Part shown: positions 1-8,364 of the stretch, piece by piece | How positions within the stretch are numbered: position 1 is the stretch's first letter | How the letters are laid out: every line of letters starts with the position of its first letter | Source: Humidesulfovibrio mexicanus | GTDB lineage: Bacteria; Desulfobacterota; Desulfovibrionia; Desulfovibrionales; Desulfovibrionaceae | Direction: 5' to 3' | DNA length: 64,000 nt | Assembly (NCBI RefSeq): GCF_900188225.1 | Contig: NZ_FZOC01000007.1 | Span: 1 to 64,000 of the forward strand | Position numbers and translations under genes: made by a program | Notes under the pieces: generated by a model | Databases searched by the model: none | The model's input: only the letters and a program-made list of their open reading frames with translations | Told to the model about the DNA's origin: nothing

Positions 1-199
1 AGGGGGGGGAGGCGCTGTCCTGTCCCCGTTCACGCGGGTCCAGGGGCGCGCAAGCCCCTGGCCTGCGGAGCATGAAATGGGCAGGGCGTTGTGCCCGCGA
101 TTCTACGCCGGGGCGTTTCCATTTCATGAAAAGCGTGATATGGCGGGATGAAGCGGCGCCTGGCTCTGTGTCTCGCCTTGGCGCTGCGGGGAGGGGCGT
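1..199. other. Window-edge non-coding stretch with a 10-bp inverted repeat
   Basis: No convincing gene is seen before the start at 200. A perfect 10-bp inverted repeat, CATGAAATGG at 71-80 and CCATTTCATG at 119-128, flanks a GC-rich 38-nt centre. It could be an operator or the stem of a leader RNA ahead of the PhnD-like gene. Nothing else in the stretch is recognisable. Confidence 0.4.
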
Positions 200-1144
200 A
201 TGGGCGATGGAGCGTGTCGGCGGGCGTTGTCCGTGGGGGTGTTCCGCCTTGGGGTCGCCGTGCTGCTGCTCTTGTGCCTGGGCTGTTCCGACCAGGAGCC
301 CGCCACACGGGTGGACCTGCAGAGTCGGGAGGAGACCTCTCCGCCGCCGCCTCTGGGCGGGCTTACGTACGCCTATCTGCCGCAGTATTCCCACACCACC
401 TCGTATCAGCGCCATCATCTGCTGGTGGAGTATCTTGCGCGGAGCACGGGCCTGCCCTTGCGCCAGGTGTTTCCCGACACCTTTGACGAGCATGTGAAGA
501 TGGTGGCCCAGGGGCAGATCGACATTTCCTTCAGCAATCCGTTCGTCTACATCCGCTTGGCCAGGCAGGGGGCGACGTGTTTCGCCCGCACGGTGCGCTC
601 GTCCGGCCGCGCGGAGTTCCGCAGCGAGATCATCTGCCGCAGCGACAATCGCGAGTTCTCCACCCTGGCTGACTGCCGGGGCAAGCGCTGGATCGCCGTG
701 GACCCCATCTCGGCCGGCGGCTATTTGTTCGCCCTGGCCCATTTCCATGACCTTGGCATCAACCGTGGCGACTTCGCGGAGATAGCTTTTGCGCCGGGCC
801 CCGGCGGCAAGCAGGAGAACGTGGTGCTGGCCGTGCTGGCGGGCAAGTACGACTTCGGCACCATACGCGAGGGCACGCTCGACGTGCTCAAGGGCCGCAT
901 CGACATGGACCAGATACGCGTGCTTGGACGCACCAGGGCCTACCCGGAGTGGCTCTTCGCGGCGCGCAAGGGGCTTGATCCCGCCACCGTGGACAAGATT
1001 GCCAAGGCCATGTTCGCCCTGGACCCGCGCAATCCCGAGCACGCCAAGATTCTGGAAGAGGCCAGGCTGGCCCGCATCATCCCGGCGACGGACCGCGACT
1101 TCGATCCAGTGCGCGATTTGGTGCGCACGCTTGGGCTGGAGTAG
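200..1144 (+). CDS. PhnD-like periplasmic substrate-binding lipoprotein
   Basis: This 314-residue protein looks like a phosphate/phosphonate-type (PhnD family) binding protein. The N terminus has a hydrophobic stretch ending in a lipobox, LCLGC, with Cys29 as the lipidated residue, so it should be a membrane-anchored periplasmic lipoprotein. Family-like segments follow, including GQIDISFSNPFVYI and GKRWIAVDPISAGGY. The ATG at 200 has a GGAGG-type ribosome site just upstream. No ABC permease or ATPase gene is nearby. A sensor kinase starts 5 bp downstream, so it more likely presents a ligand to that kinase than serves import. The ligand is unknown. Confidence 0.8.
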   Translation: MGDGACRRALSVGVFRLGVAVLLLLCLGCSDQEPATRVDLQSREETSPPPPLGGLTYAYLPQYSHTTSYQRHHLLVEYLARSTGLPLRQVFPDTFDEHVKMVAQGQIDISFSNPFVYIRLARQGATCFARTVRSSGRAEFRSEIICRSDNREFSTLADCRGKRWIAVDPISAGGYLFALAHFHDLGINRGDFAEIAFAPGPGGKQENVVLAVLAGKYDFGTIREGTLDVLKGRIDMDQIRVLGRTRAYPEWLFAARKGLDPATVDKIAKAMFALDPRNPEHAKILEEARLARIIPATDRDFDPVRDLVRTLGLE

Positions 1145-1149
1145 CGGCC

Positions 1150-3174
1150 ATGCGGGTGCTGTCCAAGCTCTCCTTTCAGGCCAAGATCGGCCTCGGCATC
1201 TTTCTCATCGTGGTGACCGTGGCCCTTATGACCGCCATCCCCGTGAGCCGCATGGCCAGCCGCGCCATTTTGGCCGAGGCCAAGAACCGCGGCCTGGTGC
1301 TGGCGGAAAACCTGTCCCTGCGCCTGGCCGACGCCATGCTCACCATGGACCTGCTGCGCATGAAGACCATGGTGGACGAGCTTACCGTGGTTGGCCAGGA
1401 CATTCTGTACGCCTTTGTGCAGGACGAGAACGGCAACGTCCTGGTGCACACGTTCCAGAAGGGGTTCCCCGTGGCCCTTGCACGGGCCAACGCCGCCCAG
1501 GGGGACGGGGCCAACATCACCTTGCTCGATACCGGCCAGGAGCTGGTGTACGACTTCGCCGCCCCGGTGGCCATCTCCGGTCGGCGCTTCGGCACCGCGC
1601 GGCTGGGGCTTTCGCGTTCGCGGGCCGAGGCCCAGGTGCGCAGCCTGCTGGTCACCTTCGCCGGGCTTTCGGCCGCCGCGCTGGCCGCCGCCATCCTGCT
1701 CAGCACCATGTTCGCCCGCCGCGTCACCCGTCGGCTCAACGTGCTCAAGCAGTACGCGCAGGAGGTCGTGCGGGGGAACCTGGACATCGAGACCGCCTCC
1801 ACCCTGGAGCGCAATTGCTGGGAGATCATGGACTGCAAGCGTCAGGAATGCCCGGCCTATGGCAAGCCCAGGCACCGCTGCTGGCACATGCAGGGCACCC
1901 TGTGTCCGGACTGCGCCCCGGCCGACAACAACGGCCGCAAGGCCTGCCACCGCTGTCCCGTGTACCGCGAGAACGCGGGCGACGAGATCCAGGACCTGGC
2001 GGAGACCTTCGGCATCATGGCCATGACCCTGAAGCGGCAGATCAGCGCCCTGGCCCGGCAGGAGCAGCTCATGCGCACCATCCTGGACGCCACCCCGGAC
2101 CTGGTGTGCCTGCTTGATCCGCATGGCCGCGTGCTGGCGGTGAACCGCGCCTTCGCGGCGTTTCTGGAAAAGCCTGAAAGCGAAATCGTGGGCCGCCTGG
2201 AGCACGAATTGTTCCCCCCGGAGGAGGCGACGGTCAGGCGGGAGCGCAATCTGGCCGTGCTCGCCTCGGAGCGGGGGGAGCAGGCCGAGACCGCGGCGCG
2301 CACCCCCTGGGGCAGGCGCTGGTTCCACCAGGTGGACGTGCCCGTGCGCGACGCCTCCGGCCGGGCCTTGGGCATCCTCAAGACCGCCCGCGACGTCACC
2401 GAGGTCAAGAGCATAGAGGAGAAGCTGCTGCAGGCCCAGAAGATGGAGTCCCTGGGCAAGCTGGCCGGGGGCGTGGCCCACGAGATCAACACCCCCCTGG
2501 GCATCATCCTGGGCTATGCCCAGCTATTGCAGGACGATGTGCCCCCGGAGGGCCAGCTGAGCCAGGACCTCAAGATCATCGAGCGCCAGGCCAAGGTCTG
2601 CCGCAAGATCGTGGCCGACTTGCTCGGTTTTTCGCGCCAGCACGAGTCCAGCATGGGCGAGGTGGACCTCAACGCCTCCGTGCGGGAGGTGAGCTCCCTG
2701 GTGCGCCACACCTTCAGCCTGGAGAAGGTCGCCCTTGAGCTCGATCTGGCCGATGGCCTGCCGGGCATAGTGGGCGACAAGGAAAAGCTGAACCAGGTAT
2801 GGATGAACCTGCTGAACAACGCCCGCGACGCCATGCCCGGCGGGGGGGCCATCCGCGTGCGCACGCGCCAGCGCGCATCCGAAGGACTGGCCGAGGTCTG
2901 CGTGGCCGATTCCGGCACGGGCATCAGCCCGGAGCACCTGGGCAAGATCTTCGACCCCTTCTTCAGCACCAAGGGCGTGGGCGAGGGCACGGGCCTGGGG
3001 CTGTCCGTGTCCTTCGGCATCATCCAGAACCACGGCGGCGTCATCGAGGCGGAGAGCCCAGCCCCGGAAAGCCTGCGACCGGGCGCACCGGGCGCGGCAG
3101 GGCCGGGAACCGTGTTCCGCGTCCTGCTTCCACTGGCCGCGGCGTCGGCCCGCAAGGAACCTCCAACACCGTAA
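1150..3174 (+). CDS. Membrane sensor histidine kinase with Cys-rich module splitting the HAMP region, plus PAS
   Basis: A 674-residue kinase with a membrane segment near residues 13-33, a periplasmic sensing region, and a second membrane segment near 166-192. The first HAMP-like helix is followed by a Cys-rich module at about 220-272 with eight cysteines (NCWEIMDC...ECPAY...RCWHM...LCPDC...ACHRCPVYR). A second HAMP-like helix, a PAS domain (about 307-430) and the kinase core come next. His444 in GGVAHEIN is the predicted phosphorylation site. The ATP-binding boxes are present (NLLNNARDAM, DSGTGI, GTGLGL). It sits 5 bp after the binding lipoprotein and 9 bp before a receiver gene, so the three probably form one signalling unit. 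The Cys module may bind metal or an Fe-S cluster; that is inference. Confidence 0.9.
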   Translation: MRVLSKLSFQAKIGLGIFLIVVTVALMTAIPVSRMASRAILAEAKNRGLVLAENLSLRLADAMLTMDLLRMKTMVDELTVVGQDILYAFVQDENGNVLVHTFQKGFPVALARANAAQGDGANITLLDTGQELVYDFAAPVAISGRRFGTARLGLSRSRAEAQVRSLLVTFAGLSAAALAAAILLSTMFARRVTRRLNVLKQYAQEVVRGNLDIETASTLERNCWEIMDCKRQECPAYGKPRHRCWHMQGTLCPDCAPADNNGRKACHRCPVYRENAGDEIQDLAETFGIMAMTLKRQISALARQEQLMRTILDATPDLVCLLDPHGRVLAVNRAFAAFLEKPESEIVGRLEHELFPPEEATVRRERNLAVLASERGEQAETAARTPWGRRWFHQVDVPVRDASGRALGILKTARDVTEVKSIEEKLLQAQKMESLGKLAGGVAHEINTPLGIILGYAQLLQDDVPPEGQLSQDLKIIERQAKVCRKIVADLLGFSRQHESSMGEVDLNASVREVSSLVRHTFSLEKVALELDLADGLPGIVGDKEKLNQVWMNLLNNARDAMPGGGAIRVRTRQRASEGLAEVCVADSGTGISPEHLGKIFDPFFSTKGVGEGTGLGLSVSFGIIQNHGGVIEAESPAPESLRPGAPGAAGPGTVFRVLLPLAAASARKEPPTP

Positions 3175-3183
3175 GGAGCGCCC

Positions 3184-3543
3184 ATGGCGTCCATCATCGT
3201 TTTAGACGACGTGGCCGACGCGGCCATCATGATCAAGCGGATGCTCTCCCGCCTGGGGCACCAGGTGGAGGCCTTCACCGACGAGGAGCTGGCCGTGGAG
3301 CATGTGCGCCAGCATCCTGTGGACCTGGCCATCCTGGACGTGAAGCTGCTCAAGATGACCGGCGTGGAGGTGCTGGAGGAGATTCGCAAGATATCCCCCG
3401 GCACGCGGGCCATCATGCTGACCGGCTACCCCACCCTGGAGACCGCCAGGCAGGCCCTGCAGCTTGGCGCGCGGGAATACTGCGTCAAGCCCATCGACCG
3501 GGAGGAGCTGGAGGCCAAGGTGGCCGCGGTGCTGCAGGAGTAG
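3184..3543 (+). CDS. Single-domain response regulator (receiver only)
   Basis: A 119-residue CheY-like receiver with no output domain. The acidic pair is Asp8-Asp9, the phospho-acceptor Asp53 lies in AILDVKLL, the conserved Thr is in MLTGYP, and Lys103 is in YCVKPID. It is preceded by an AAGGAG ribosome site and lies directly between the histidine kinase and the PEP-synthase-like gene. The likely flow is kinase to this receiver. It would then act by protein contact, perhaps with one of the two downstream phosphotransfer or phosphatase proteins (inference). Confidence 0.9.
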   Translation: MASIIVLDDVADAAIMIKRMLSRLGHQVEAFTDEELAVEHVRQHPVDLAILDVKLLKMTGVEVLEEIRKISPGTRAIMLTGYPTLETARQALQLGAREYCVKPIDREELEAKVAAVLQE

Positions 3544-3556
3544 GGGGGAGGCGGCC

Positions 3557-6022
3557 ATGGGCGTGCTGCGCGACCTGCTCAGGCATTGGCCCCGGCGCAT
3601 TTTTGCGCCGGCCGCGCACCTGCGCGCCAAGTACGAGGACTTCAAGGGGCTGCTCGACGCCGACGAAAAGAGCCAGGTGCTCATCGCCGAGCTGGAAGAG
3701 GTTCTGTACGCGGGGCGTCCGGCGGACCCGGCCCGGGTGCCCTGGCTGTGCCAGCGGCTTCTGGCCACGGTGCAGGCCGTAACCCAGCGCCTGGACGCCA
3801 TGCAGCCCGGCCGCTACCAGGGCCTTGCGCCCGTGCTGGAACGCATCGGCGCGGAACTGGACCCGCTGTTGGACCATCCGCCGCCGCCCACGGGGCCGCC
3901 CTACCTGCTGTCCCTCGCCCAGTGCCTGGACCGCCCCGAGCAGGCCGGGGGCAAGGCCGCCAACCTGGCCTTGGCCGCCAGCCTGGGGCTGCCGGTGCCC
4001 TTGGCCGTGGCCGTCAGCGCGCGCGCCTTTTCCCTGCTCATAGAGTCCAACGCCCTGCGGCCGCGCTTGGACCGCCTGCTGCGCCAAATCGACCTGGAGC
4101 GGCCCGAGCGCCTGGCCGCCCTGTGCGGCGACCTGCGCGACATGGTGCTTGGCGCGCGCCTGCCCCAGGCCGTGAAGGCCGCCCTTGACCGCGTTTCCTC
4201 GCTGCCGGGTTTCGGCGGCGGCGCGTTCGCCGTGCGCAGTTCCGCCGTGGGCGAGGACGGCGGCCTCTCCTTCGCCGGGCAGTACGCCAGCGAACTGCAT
4301 GTGGCCCCGGACGGTCTTGCCGGGGCCTGGCTGCGGGTGGCGGCGGCAAAGTATCGGCCCAGGGCCGTGGTGTACCGCATTCTGCACGGCCTGCGCGACG
4401 AGGAGACGCCCATGGCCGTGCTGGTGATGCCCATGGTGGACGCGCGGTGCGCCGGGGCGCTGTTCTCCCGCGATGAGGGCCAGGCGGCGGCGGTGAGCGT
4501 CTTTGCCCTGGCCGGGCTGGGCGACAGGCTCATGGCCGGGAGCGTGGCCCCGCGCTGCCTGCGCCTCTCGCGCGGGGAGCGCCCGGAAGTGCTGGAGGAC
4601 CACGGCCCGCGCGAGCCGGAACTCGCCCCCGAGACCCTGGCCGGGCTGGTGCGCGCCGCCCTGGCCCTGGAGGAGCGCTTCGGCTGCCCGCAAGAGGTGG
4701 AGTGGGCCGTGGACCGTGAGGGCCGGGTGCTGGTGTTGCAGTCCCGTCCGCATCTGCCCCAAACGGACCTCCCGGAGCGCGGCGTGGACGCCGGAGCGGG
4801 CTGTGGTCTGGAGCCTCTGGCCGTGGGCCTGCGCCGCGTGAGCGGCGGTCTGGCGGCCGGGGAGCTGTTCCGGCTCGACGGCCAGGCCGATCCCAGCGGG
4901 GTGCCGCCGGGCGCGGTGGTCCTTGCCGGGCATCTGTCCCCATCCCTTGCCCGCTGCGTGGGCCGGGCCAGGGCGGTGCTGTCCTCCTGCGGCAGCAGGG
5001 CCAGCCATTTCGCCTCCATCGCCCGGGAGTTCGGCCTGCCCGTGCTTGTGGGCGGGGAAGAGCAACTGCGCGGCCTGGAACATGGGCGGCTGGTCACGGT
5101 GGACGCCGATGCGGGCGCGGTGTTCGCCGGGGCCTGCCCTGTGGGGGAAGCGCCCGCGCCCGGAGCTGCCGCCGAACCCGCCGCCGGGAGCAGGTCGCAG
5201 CGCCTGCCGGAGCGCTTCGGGCAACTGGCGCGGCTGGTGTGCAGCCTGGGCCTTACGGATCCGGAGAGCCCGGACTTTTCGCCCCAGGGGTGCCGCTCTT
5301 TGCACGACGTGGTGCGCTATTGCCACGAGAAGGCCGTGGCCGAGATGTTTTCCCTTGCCGGGCGCGGGGGCCGGGGAATGCACGGCGCCAGGCGGCTTGC
5401 AAGCCCCCTGCCGCTGTCCATGTATCTGCTGGACCTGGGCGGCGGCTTTGCGCCTGGCCGGGCCGGGGACGATGTCCGGCCCGAGGATTTCGCCAGCGTG
5501 CCCCTGACCGCCTTCTGGAGCGGCTTGGCCCATGCGGGCGAGCGCTGGGATTCCAGCTTGCCCCATTGCGACTGGGAGGAGTTCGACCGGGTCAGCGCGG
5601 GCATTTTCCGGCCCGGAGGCAAGCTTCTGGCGAGCTATGCCCTGTGCTCCGCGGACTATCTGCATCTGCTGGTGCGTTTCGGCTACCATTTCGCCGTGCT
5701 GGACAGCCTGTGCGGCCCAAGGCCCGAGGCCAACTATGTGGGCTTGCGCTTCAAGGGCGGCGGCGGGCTGGAGGAGCAAAAGCTGCTCCGGCTGCTGTTC
5801 ATCAGCCGGGTGCTTGCCGGGGTGGGCTTCGCCGTGCGCACCCGTGGCGACATGCTGGACGCGCGCTTCGCCAGGGCCGGGCTGGAGGCGACCCGCGCAA
5901 ATCTGGCCGTTCTCGGGCGGCTTCTGGCCCGCACGCGGCTCATGGACATGCGCCTGGCCGACGCCAGTCAGGCCGAACGCGAGGCCGAGGCCTTCCTCTC
6001 GGAAGTGCTTCGTGCTAGCTGA
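3557..6022 (+). CDS. PEP-synthase-like protein: ATP-grasp plus phospho-His domain, no PEP barrel
   Basis: An 821-residue protein. I chose the ATG at 3557, which follows a GGGGGGAGG ribosome site, over an upstream in-frame start. An alpha-helical N terminus is followed by a pyruvate/phosphate dikinase-type nucleotide-binding domain (GGKAANL near 132, FAVRSSAVGED near 224, ending in VLVLQSRPH). A swivelling phospho-histidine domain comes next, with His484 in SRASHFASIAREFG. Classical PEP synthase then has a PEP/pyruvate TIM barrel. Here the last 300 or so residues look different (for example NYVGLRFKGGGG) and I see no barrel motifs. It may pass phosphate from ATP to an unknown acceptor. It lies in an operon with a kinase and a receiver. 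Confidence 0.8.
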   Translation: MGVLRDLLRHWPRRIFAPAAHLRAKYEDFKGLLDADEKSQVLIAELEEVLYAGRPADPARVPWLCQRLLATVQAVTQRLDAMQPGRYQGLAPVLERIGAELDPLLDHPPPPTGPPYLLSLAQCLDRPEQAGGKAANLALAASLGLPVPLAVAVSARAFSLLIESNALRPRLDRLLRQIDLERPERLAALCGDLRDMVLGARLPQAVKAALDRVSSLPGFGGGAFAVRSSAVGEDGGLSFAGQYASELHVAPDGLAGAWLRVAAAKYRPRAVVYRILHGLRDEETPMAVLVMPMVDARCAGALFSRDEGQAAAVSVFALAGLGDRLMAGSVAPRCLRLSRGERPEVLEDHGPREPELAPETLAGLVRAALALEERFGCPQEVEWAVDREGRVLVLQSRPHLPQTDLPERGVDAGAGCGLEPLAVGLRRVSGGLAAGELFRLDGQADPSGVPPGAVVLAGHLSPSLARCVGRARAVLSSCGSRASHFASIAREFGLPVLVGGEEQLRGLEHGRLVTVDADAGAVFAGACPVGEAPAPGAAAEPAAGSRSQRLPERFGQLARLVCSLGLTDPESPDFSPQGCRSLHDVVRYCHEKAVAEMFSLAGRGGRGMHGARRLASPLPLSMYLLDLGGGFAPGRAGDDVRPEDFASVPLTAFWSGLAHAGERWDSSLPHCDWEEFDRVSAGIFRPGGKLLASYALCSADYLHLLVRFGYHFAVLDSLCGPRPEANYVGLRFKGGGGLEEQKLLRLLFISRVLAGVGFAVRTRGDMLDARFARAGLEATRANLAVLGRLLARTRLMDMRLADASQAEREAEAFLSEVLRAS

Positions 6023-6037
6023 GGCCAGGAGGCCTTC

Positions 6038-7072
6038 ATGGCTGCGACGCGTTCCGATGTCTTTCCCGTCACCTGGATCACCGAGCATCTGGGCGTGGGC
6101 GCCGCGCCCATGAGCCATGCGGCGCTCGATTCCCTGCGCAGGCAGGGAGTGCGCGCCATTCTGAACCTGTGCCAGGAATTCACGGATCTGCACGAGATCG
6201 AGTCGGCCGCGGGCTTCGAGGTCTACCATCTGCCCATCGCCGACGAGGAGGCCCCGGACCTGGCCGAGTTGGAGAAGGCGCTCGCCTGGCTGGACGAGGC
6301 CACCTATCTGGGCCGCAAGGTGTACATCCACTGCCGCCACGGCATCGGCCGCACGGGAACGGTGTTGAACGCCTATCTGCTGCGCCGGGGGTTGGGGCAT
6401 TTGCTCGCCTGGCGCAAACTGCTAGGCCTGCGCTCCCAGCCCGCCAATTTCCGCCAGTGGCGCGCGGTGCGCCGCTACGGCAGCACGGCCCGGCGGCTCA
6501 CCCTGCGCCAGCCCACCCTGGAGCACCGCTTCCAGGTGGACATGCGGCCGTTTTTCGCCGACTACGCGCGCCTGCTGGAGCAGGCGGCAGAAGAGGCGGC
6601 CCAGAGCGGCACGGACGGGGAGTGCGGCAAAACGCACGCACGTTGCTGCGAGACCCCGCCGCGCCTGACCCTGGCGGAGGCGGTGCGCGTCAACGCCGGG
6701 CTTGGGGCGGCCCTGTCCAGCGAGGCCCGCGCCAGAGCCATCGGCCGCGCCACGGAGCGGCGCCAGGGCGGCGGGCCCTGCCCCTTGCTTGAAAACGGAG
6801 CCTGCGCGGCCTTTGACCTGCGGCCCCTGTCCTGCCGGGTGCATGACCTGCCCGAGGCGCGGCGGCGCGCTTTGTGGGACCAGACCCTGGCCCCGGCGCT
6901 GCTGAAGCTCTCGCGGGAGGTATACCAGGCCTTGAGCGGGCAGTTCATGCCCGAGGGCTTTCCGGATTTTGGCATGGCGGACGTGGTGACCGGCCGCTAC
7001 GTGCAGGCCTTTTTCGACTGGCAGCGGACCCATGCCGACACCGCCGCTGCCGCGGGCGGGGACAACGGCTAG
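6038..7072 (+). CDS. Dual-specificity protein phosphatase fused to a YkgJ-like Cys cluster domain
   Basis: A 344-residue two-domain protein. The N-terminal half has the tyrosine/dual-specificity phosphatase signature HCRHGIGRTG, with catalytic Cys99 and Arg105 and a candidate general acid in the DEEAPD loop. The C-terminal half carries a YkgJ-type Zn/Fe-chelating pattern (CGKTHARCC, then CPLLENGACAAFDLRPLSCRVHD). It starts 15 bp after the PEP-synthase-like gene, so a phosphotransfer protein and a phosphatase are produced together. Its TAG stop overlaps the stop of the convergent Rrf2-REC gene within one CTAG. Substrate is unknown. A metal-regulated phosphatase is a reasonable reading but not shown. 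Confidence 0.85.
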   Translation: MAATRSDVFPVTWITEHLGVGAAPMSHAALDSLRRQGVRAILNLCQEFTDLHEIESAAGFEVYHLPIADEEAPDLAELEKALAWLDEATYLGRKVYIHCRHGIGRTGTVLNAYLLRRGLGHLLAWRKLLGLRSQPANFRQWRAVRRYGSTARRLTLRQPTLEHRFQVDMRPFFADYARLLEQAAEEAAQSGTDGECGKTHARCCETPPRLTLAEAVRVNAGLGAALSSEARARAIGRATERRQGGGPCPLLENGACAAFDLRPLSCRVHDLPEARRRALWDQTLAPALLKLSREVYQALSGQFMPEGFPDFGMADVVTGRYVQAFFDWQRTHADTAAAAGGDNG

Positions 7073-7995
7073 GGCGCGCCGATGGCGTCCTCCACCACGC
7101 GCAGCACCTCGGCCGGGTCGAAAGGCTTGCGCACCGTGGCCACGGCCTTGGGTATGGCCATGTGGATGCCGGGCAGTCCGCTGATGACCACCACCGGGAT
7201 GTGCTTGTATTCGGGCATTCGGGAATAGCGGTTGTAGAAACGCGGGCCCCATTCCTCGGGCATTTCCAGGTCCAGGGTGATGAGGTCCGGGTTCTCCTTG
7301 ATGAGCATTTCCGTGGCCTGCACCCCGCCGGAGGCGCAGCAGGTGTCGTAGCCGCGGTCGCGGAAGATGTTCACCAAGTATTCCACGATGTCCGGATCGT
7401 CGTCCACCACAAGGATCTTCTTGGGGGCGTCCTGGGCCCTGGGCGGTTGCGCCGCGGCCAGGGCCGGGCGCTGCCGCATGATGCGGCGCACGGCGCGCCT
7501 GCGGGTGGCGCCGTCCATGGGCTGGGCCGGTGCCTGGGGCAGGCTGTGCGCCGGCCGGGCCTGCTCGGCCTCCTTGCGCGACAGGCAGTTGAGCCCGTCA
7601 ACCATGATGTCGCGCACGGTGACCGAGTCGAGTTTTTCGAACATGGCCTGGTCGGCCGCCACCCATATGGCGCGGGTAAGGCAGTTCGCGGAGCGCGGGC
7701 AGGCCAGACGGTTGTGGCTGCACGCCAGCTGCGCGCTTTCGCCCTCCAGCACGCGGACGATGTCGCCCACGGTGATCTTTTCCGGCGGCACGGCCAGCAG
7801 GTGCCCGCCCTCGCGGCCGCGCAGACTGCGCACAATGCCCGCCCGCTGCAGCTCGCCCACCAGGCGCTCCAGGTACTTTGCGGAAATATCCTGCCGCAGG
7901 GCGGTTTCCGCCATGGAGACAGGCCCGTATTGTTCGTGCTGGGCGATGTCCAGCACCAGCCGCATCCCGTAACGCCCCTTGGTCGTCAGCCGCAT
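7069..7995 (-). CDS. Rrf2-family Fe-S repressor fused to a response-regulator receiver
   Basis: A 308-residue fusion. Residues 1-135 are an Rrf2-type winged helix (MRLTTKGRYGMRLVLDIA, then YLERLVGELQRAGIVRS and the GREGGH wing). Three candidate cluster ligands are present, Cys92, Cys99 and Cys105, in a C-x6-C-x5-C arrangement. A linker of about 55 residues leads to a receiver at about 192-308 with acidic residues 198-200, phospho-acceptor Asp242 and Lys290. In D. vulgaris the hmc operon ends in separate rrf1 (receiver) and rrf2 genes (recalled, not checked); here the two functions are joined. The gene faces tmcD across a shared control region, so it probably regulates tmc and itself. The start follows a GGAG site. 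Confidence 0.9.
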   Translation of the reverse strand: MRLTTKGRYGMRLVLDIAQHEQYGPVSMAETALRQDISAKYLERLVGELQRAGIVRSLRGREGGHLLAVPPEKITVGDIVRVLEGESAQLACSHNRLACPRSANCLTRAIWVAADQAMFEKLDSVTVRDIMVDGLNCLSRKEAEQARPAHSLPQAPAQPMDGATRRRAVRRIMRQRPALAAAQPPRAQDAPKKILVVDDDPDIVEYLVNIFRDRGYDTCCASGGVQATEMLIKENPDLITLDLEMPEEWGPRFYNRYSRMPEYKHIPVVVISGLPGIHMAIPKAVATVRKPFDPAEVLRVVEDAIGAP

Positions 7996-8364
7996 ACGCG
8001 TCTCCGTAGAATAAAAGCGTGTAAAAACAGTATTGTGTGACCATCGTGGCGGGCTTTTCCGCGCCCCTGAGATGTCCCAGGGTATTGAGTACAGCGTTTT
8101 CTGGAGCCCTTCAACCCACACCTGCAAAGTATGTTTAAAGAGTATAACCATACTTTTGTTGTAGGTAAACAAAAGGGGCGAAAAGGGCTTCCCACAAAGC
8201 GAATACTGTGGCAGAGTTGTGGGTGAAACTGCATTTGGTGAACGAAGAAAGGGCGGGTCGTGTCGGGCATGGCGCCGCCTTTGGCGCGGAACGTTCATTT
8301 TTGCCGAGTTTTTCAGTGTGAGCACATTACAAGTCGCACGAAGGCGTGCGGGAGGGTAAGCGGC
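7996..8364. promoter_or_regulatory. Divergent control region between the Rrf2-REC gene and the tmc operon
   Basis: These 369 bp hold no gene and include an AT-rich core at about 8010-8240 that contrasts with its GC-rich surroundings. Two perfect inverted repeats overlap: AAAGTATG (8126-8133) with CATACTTT (8149-8156), and CTTTTGTT (8153-8160) with AACAAAAG (8168-8175). They share the bases at 8153-8156, so both cannot be used fully at once. A GGAGGG ribosome site sits before the tmcD ATG. These are the natural candidates for the Rrf2-REC binding site or for a leader RNA switch. Confidence 0.6.

Noticed and set aside
3485-6400. Minus-strand reading frame of about 970 codons
   Set aside because: It is antisense to the PEP-synthase-like gene and has a His/Gln/Gly-rich shadow composition.
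8268-8283. Possible sigma-54 promoter before tmcD
   Set aside because: The -12 element reads TTGG instead of TTGC, missing an almost invariant base.
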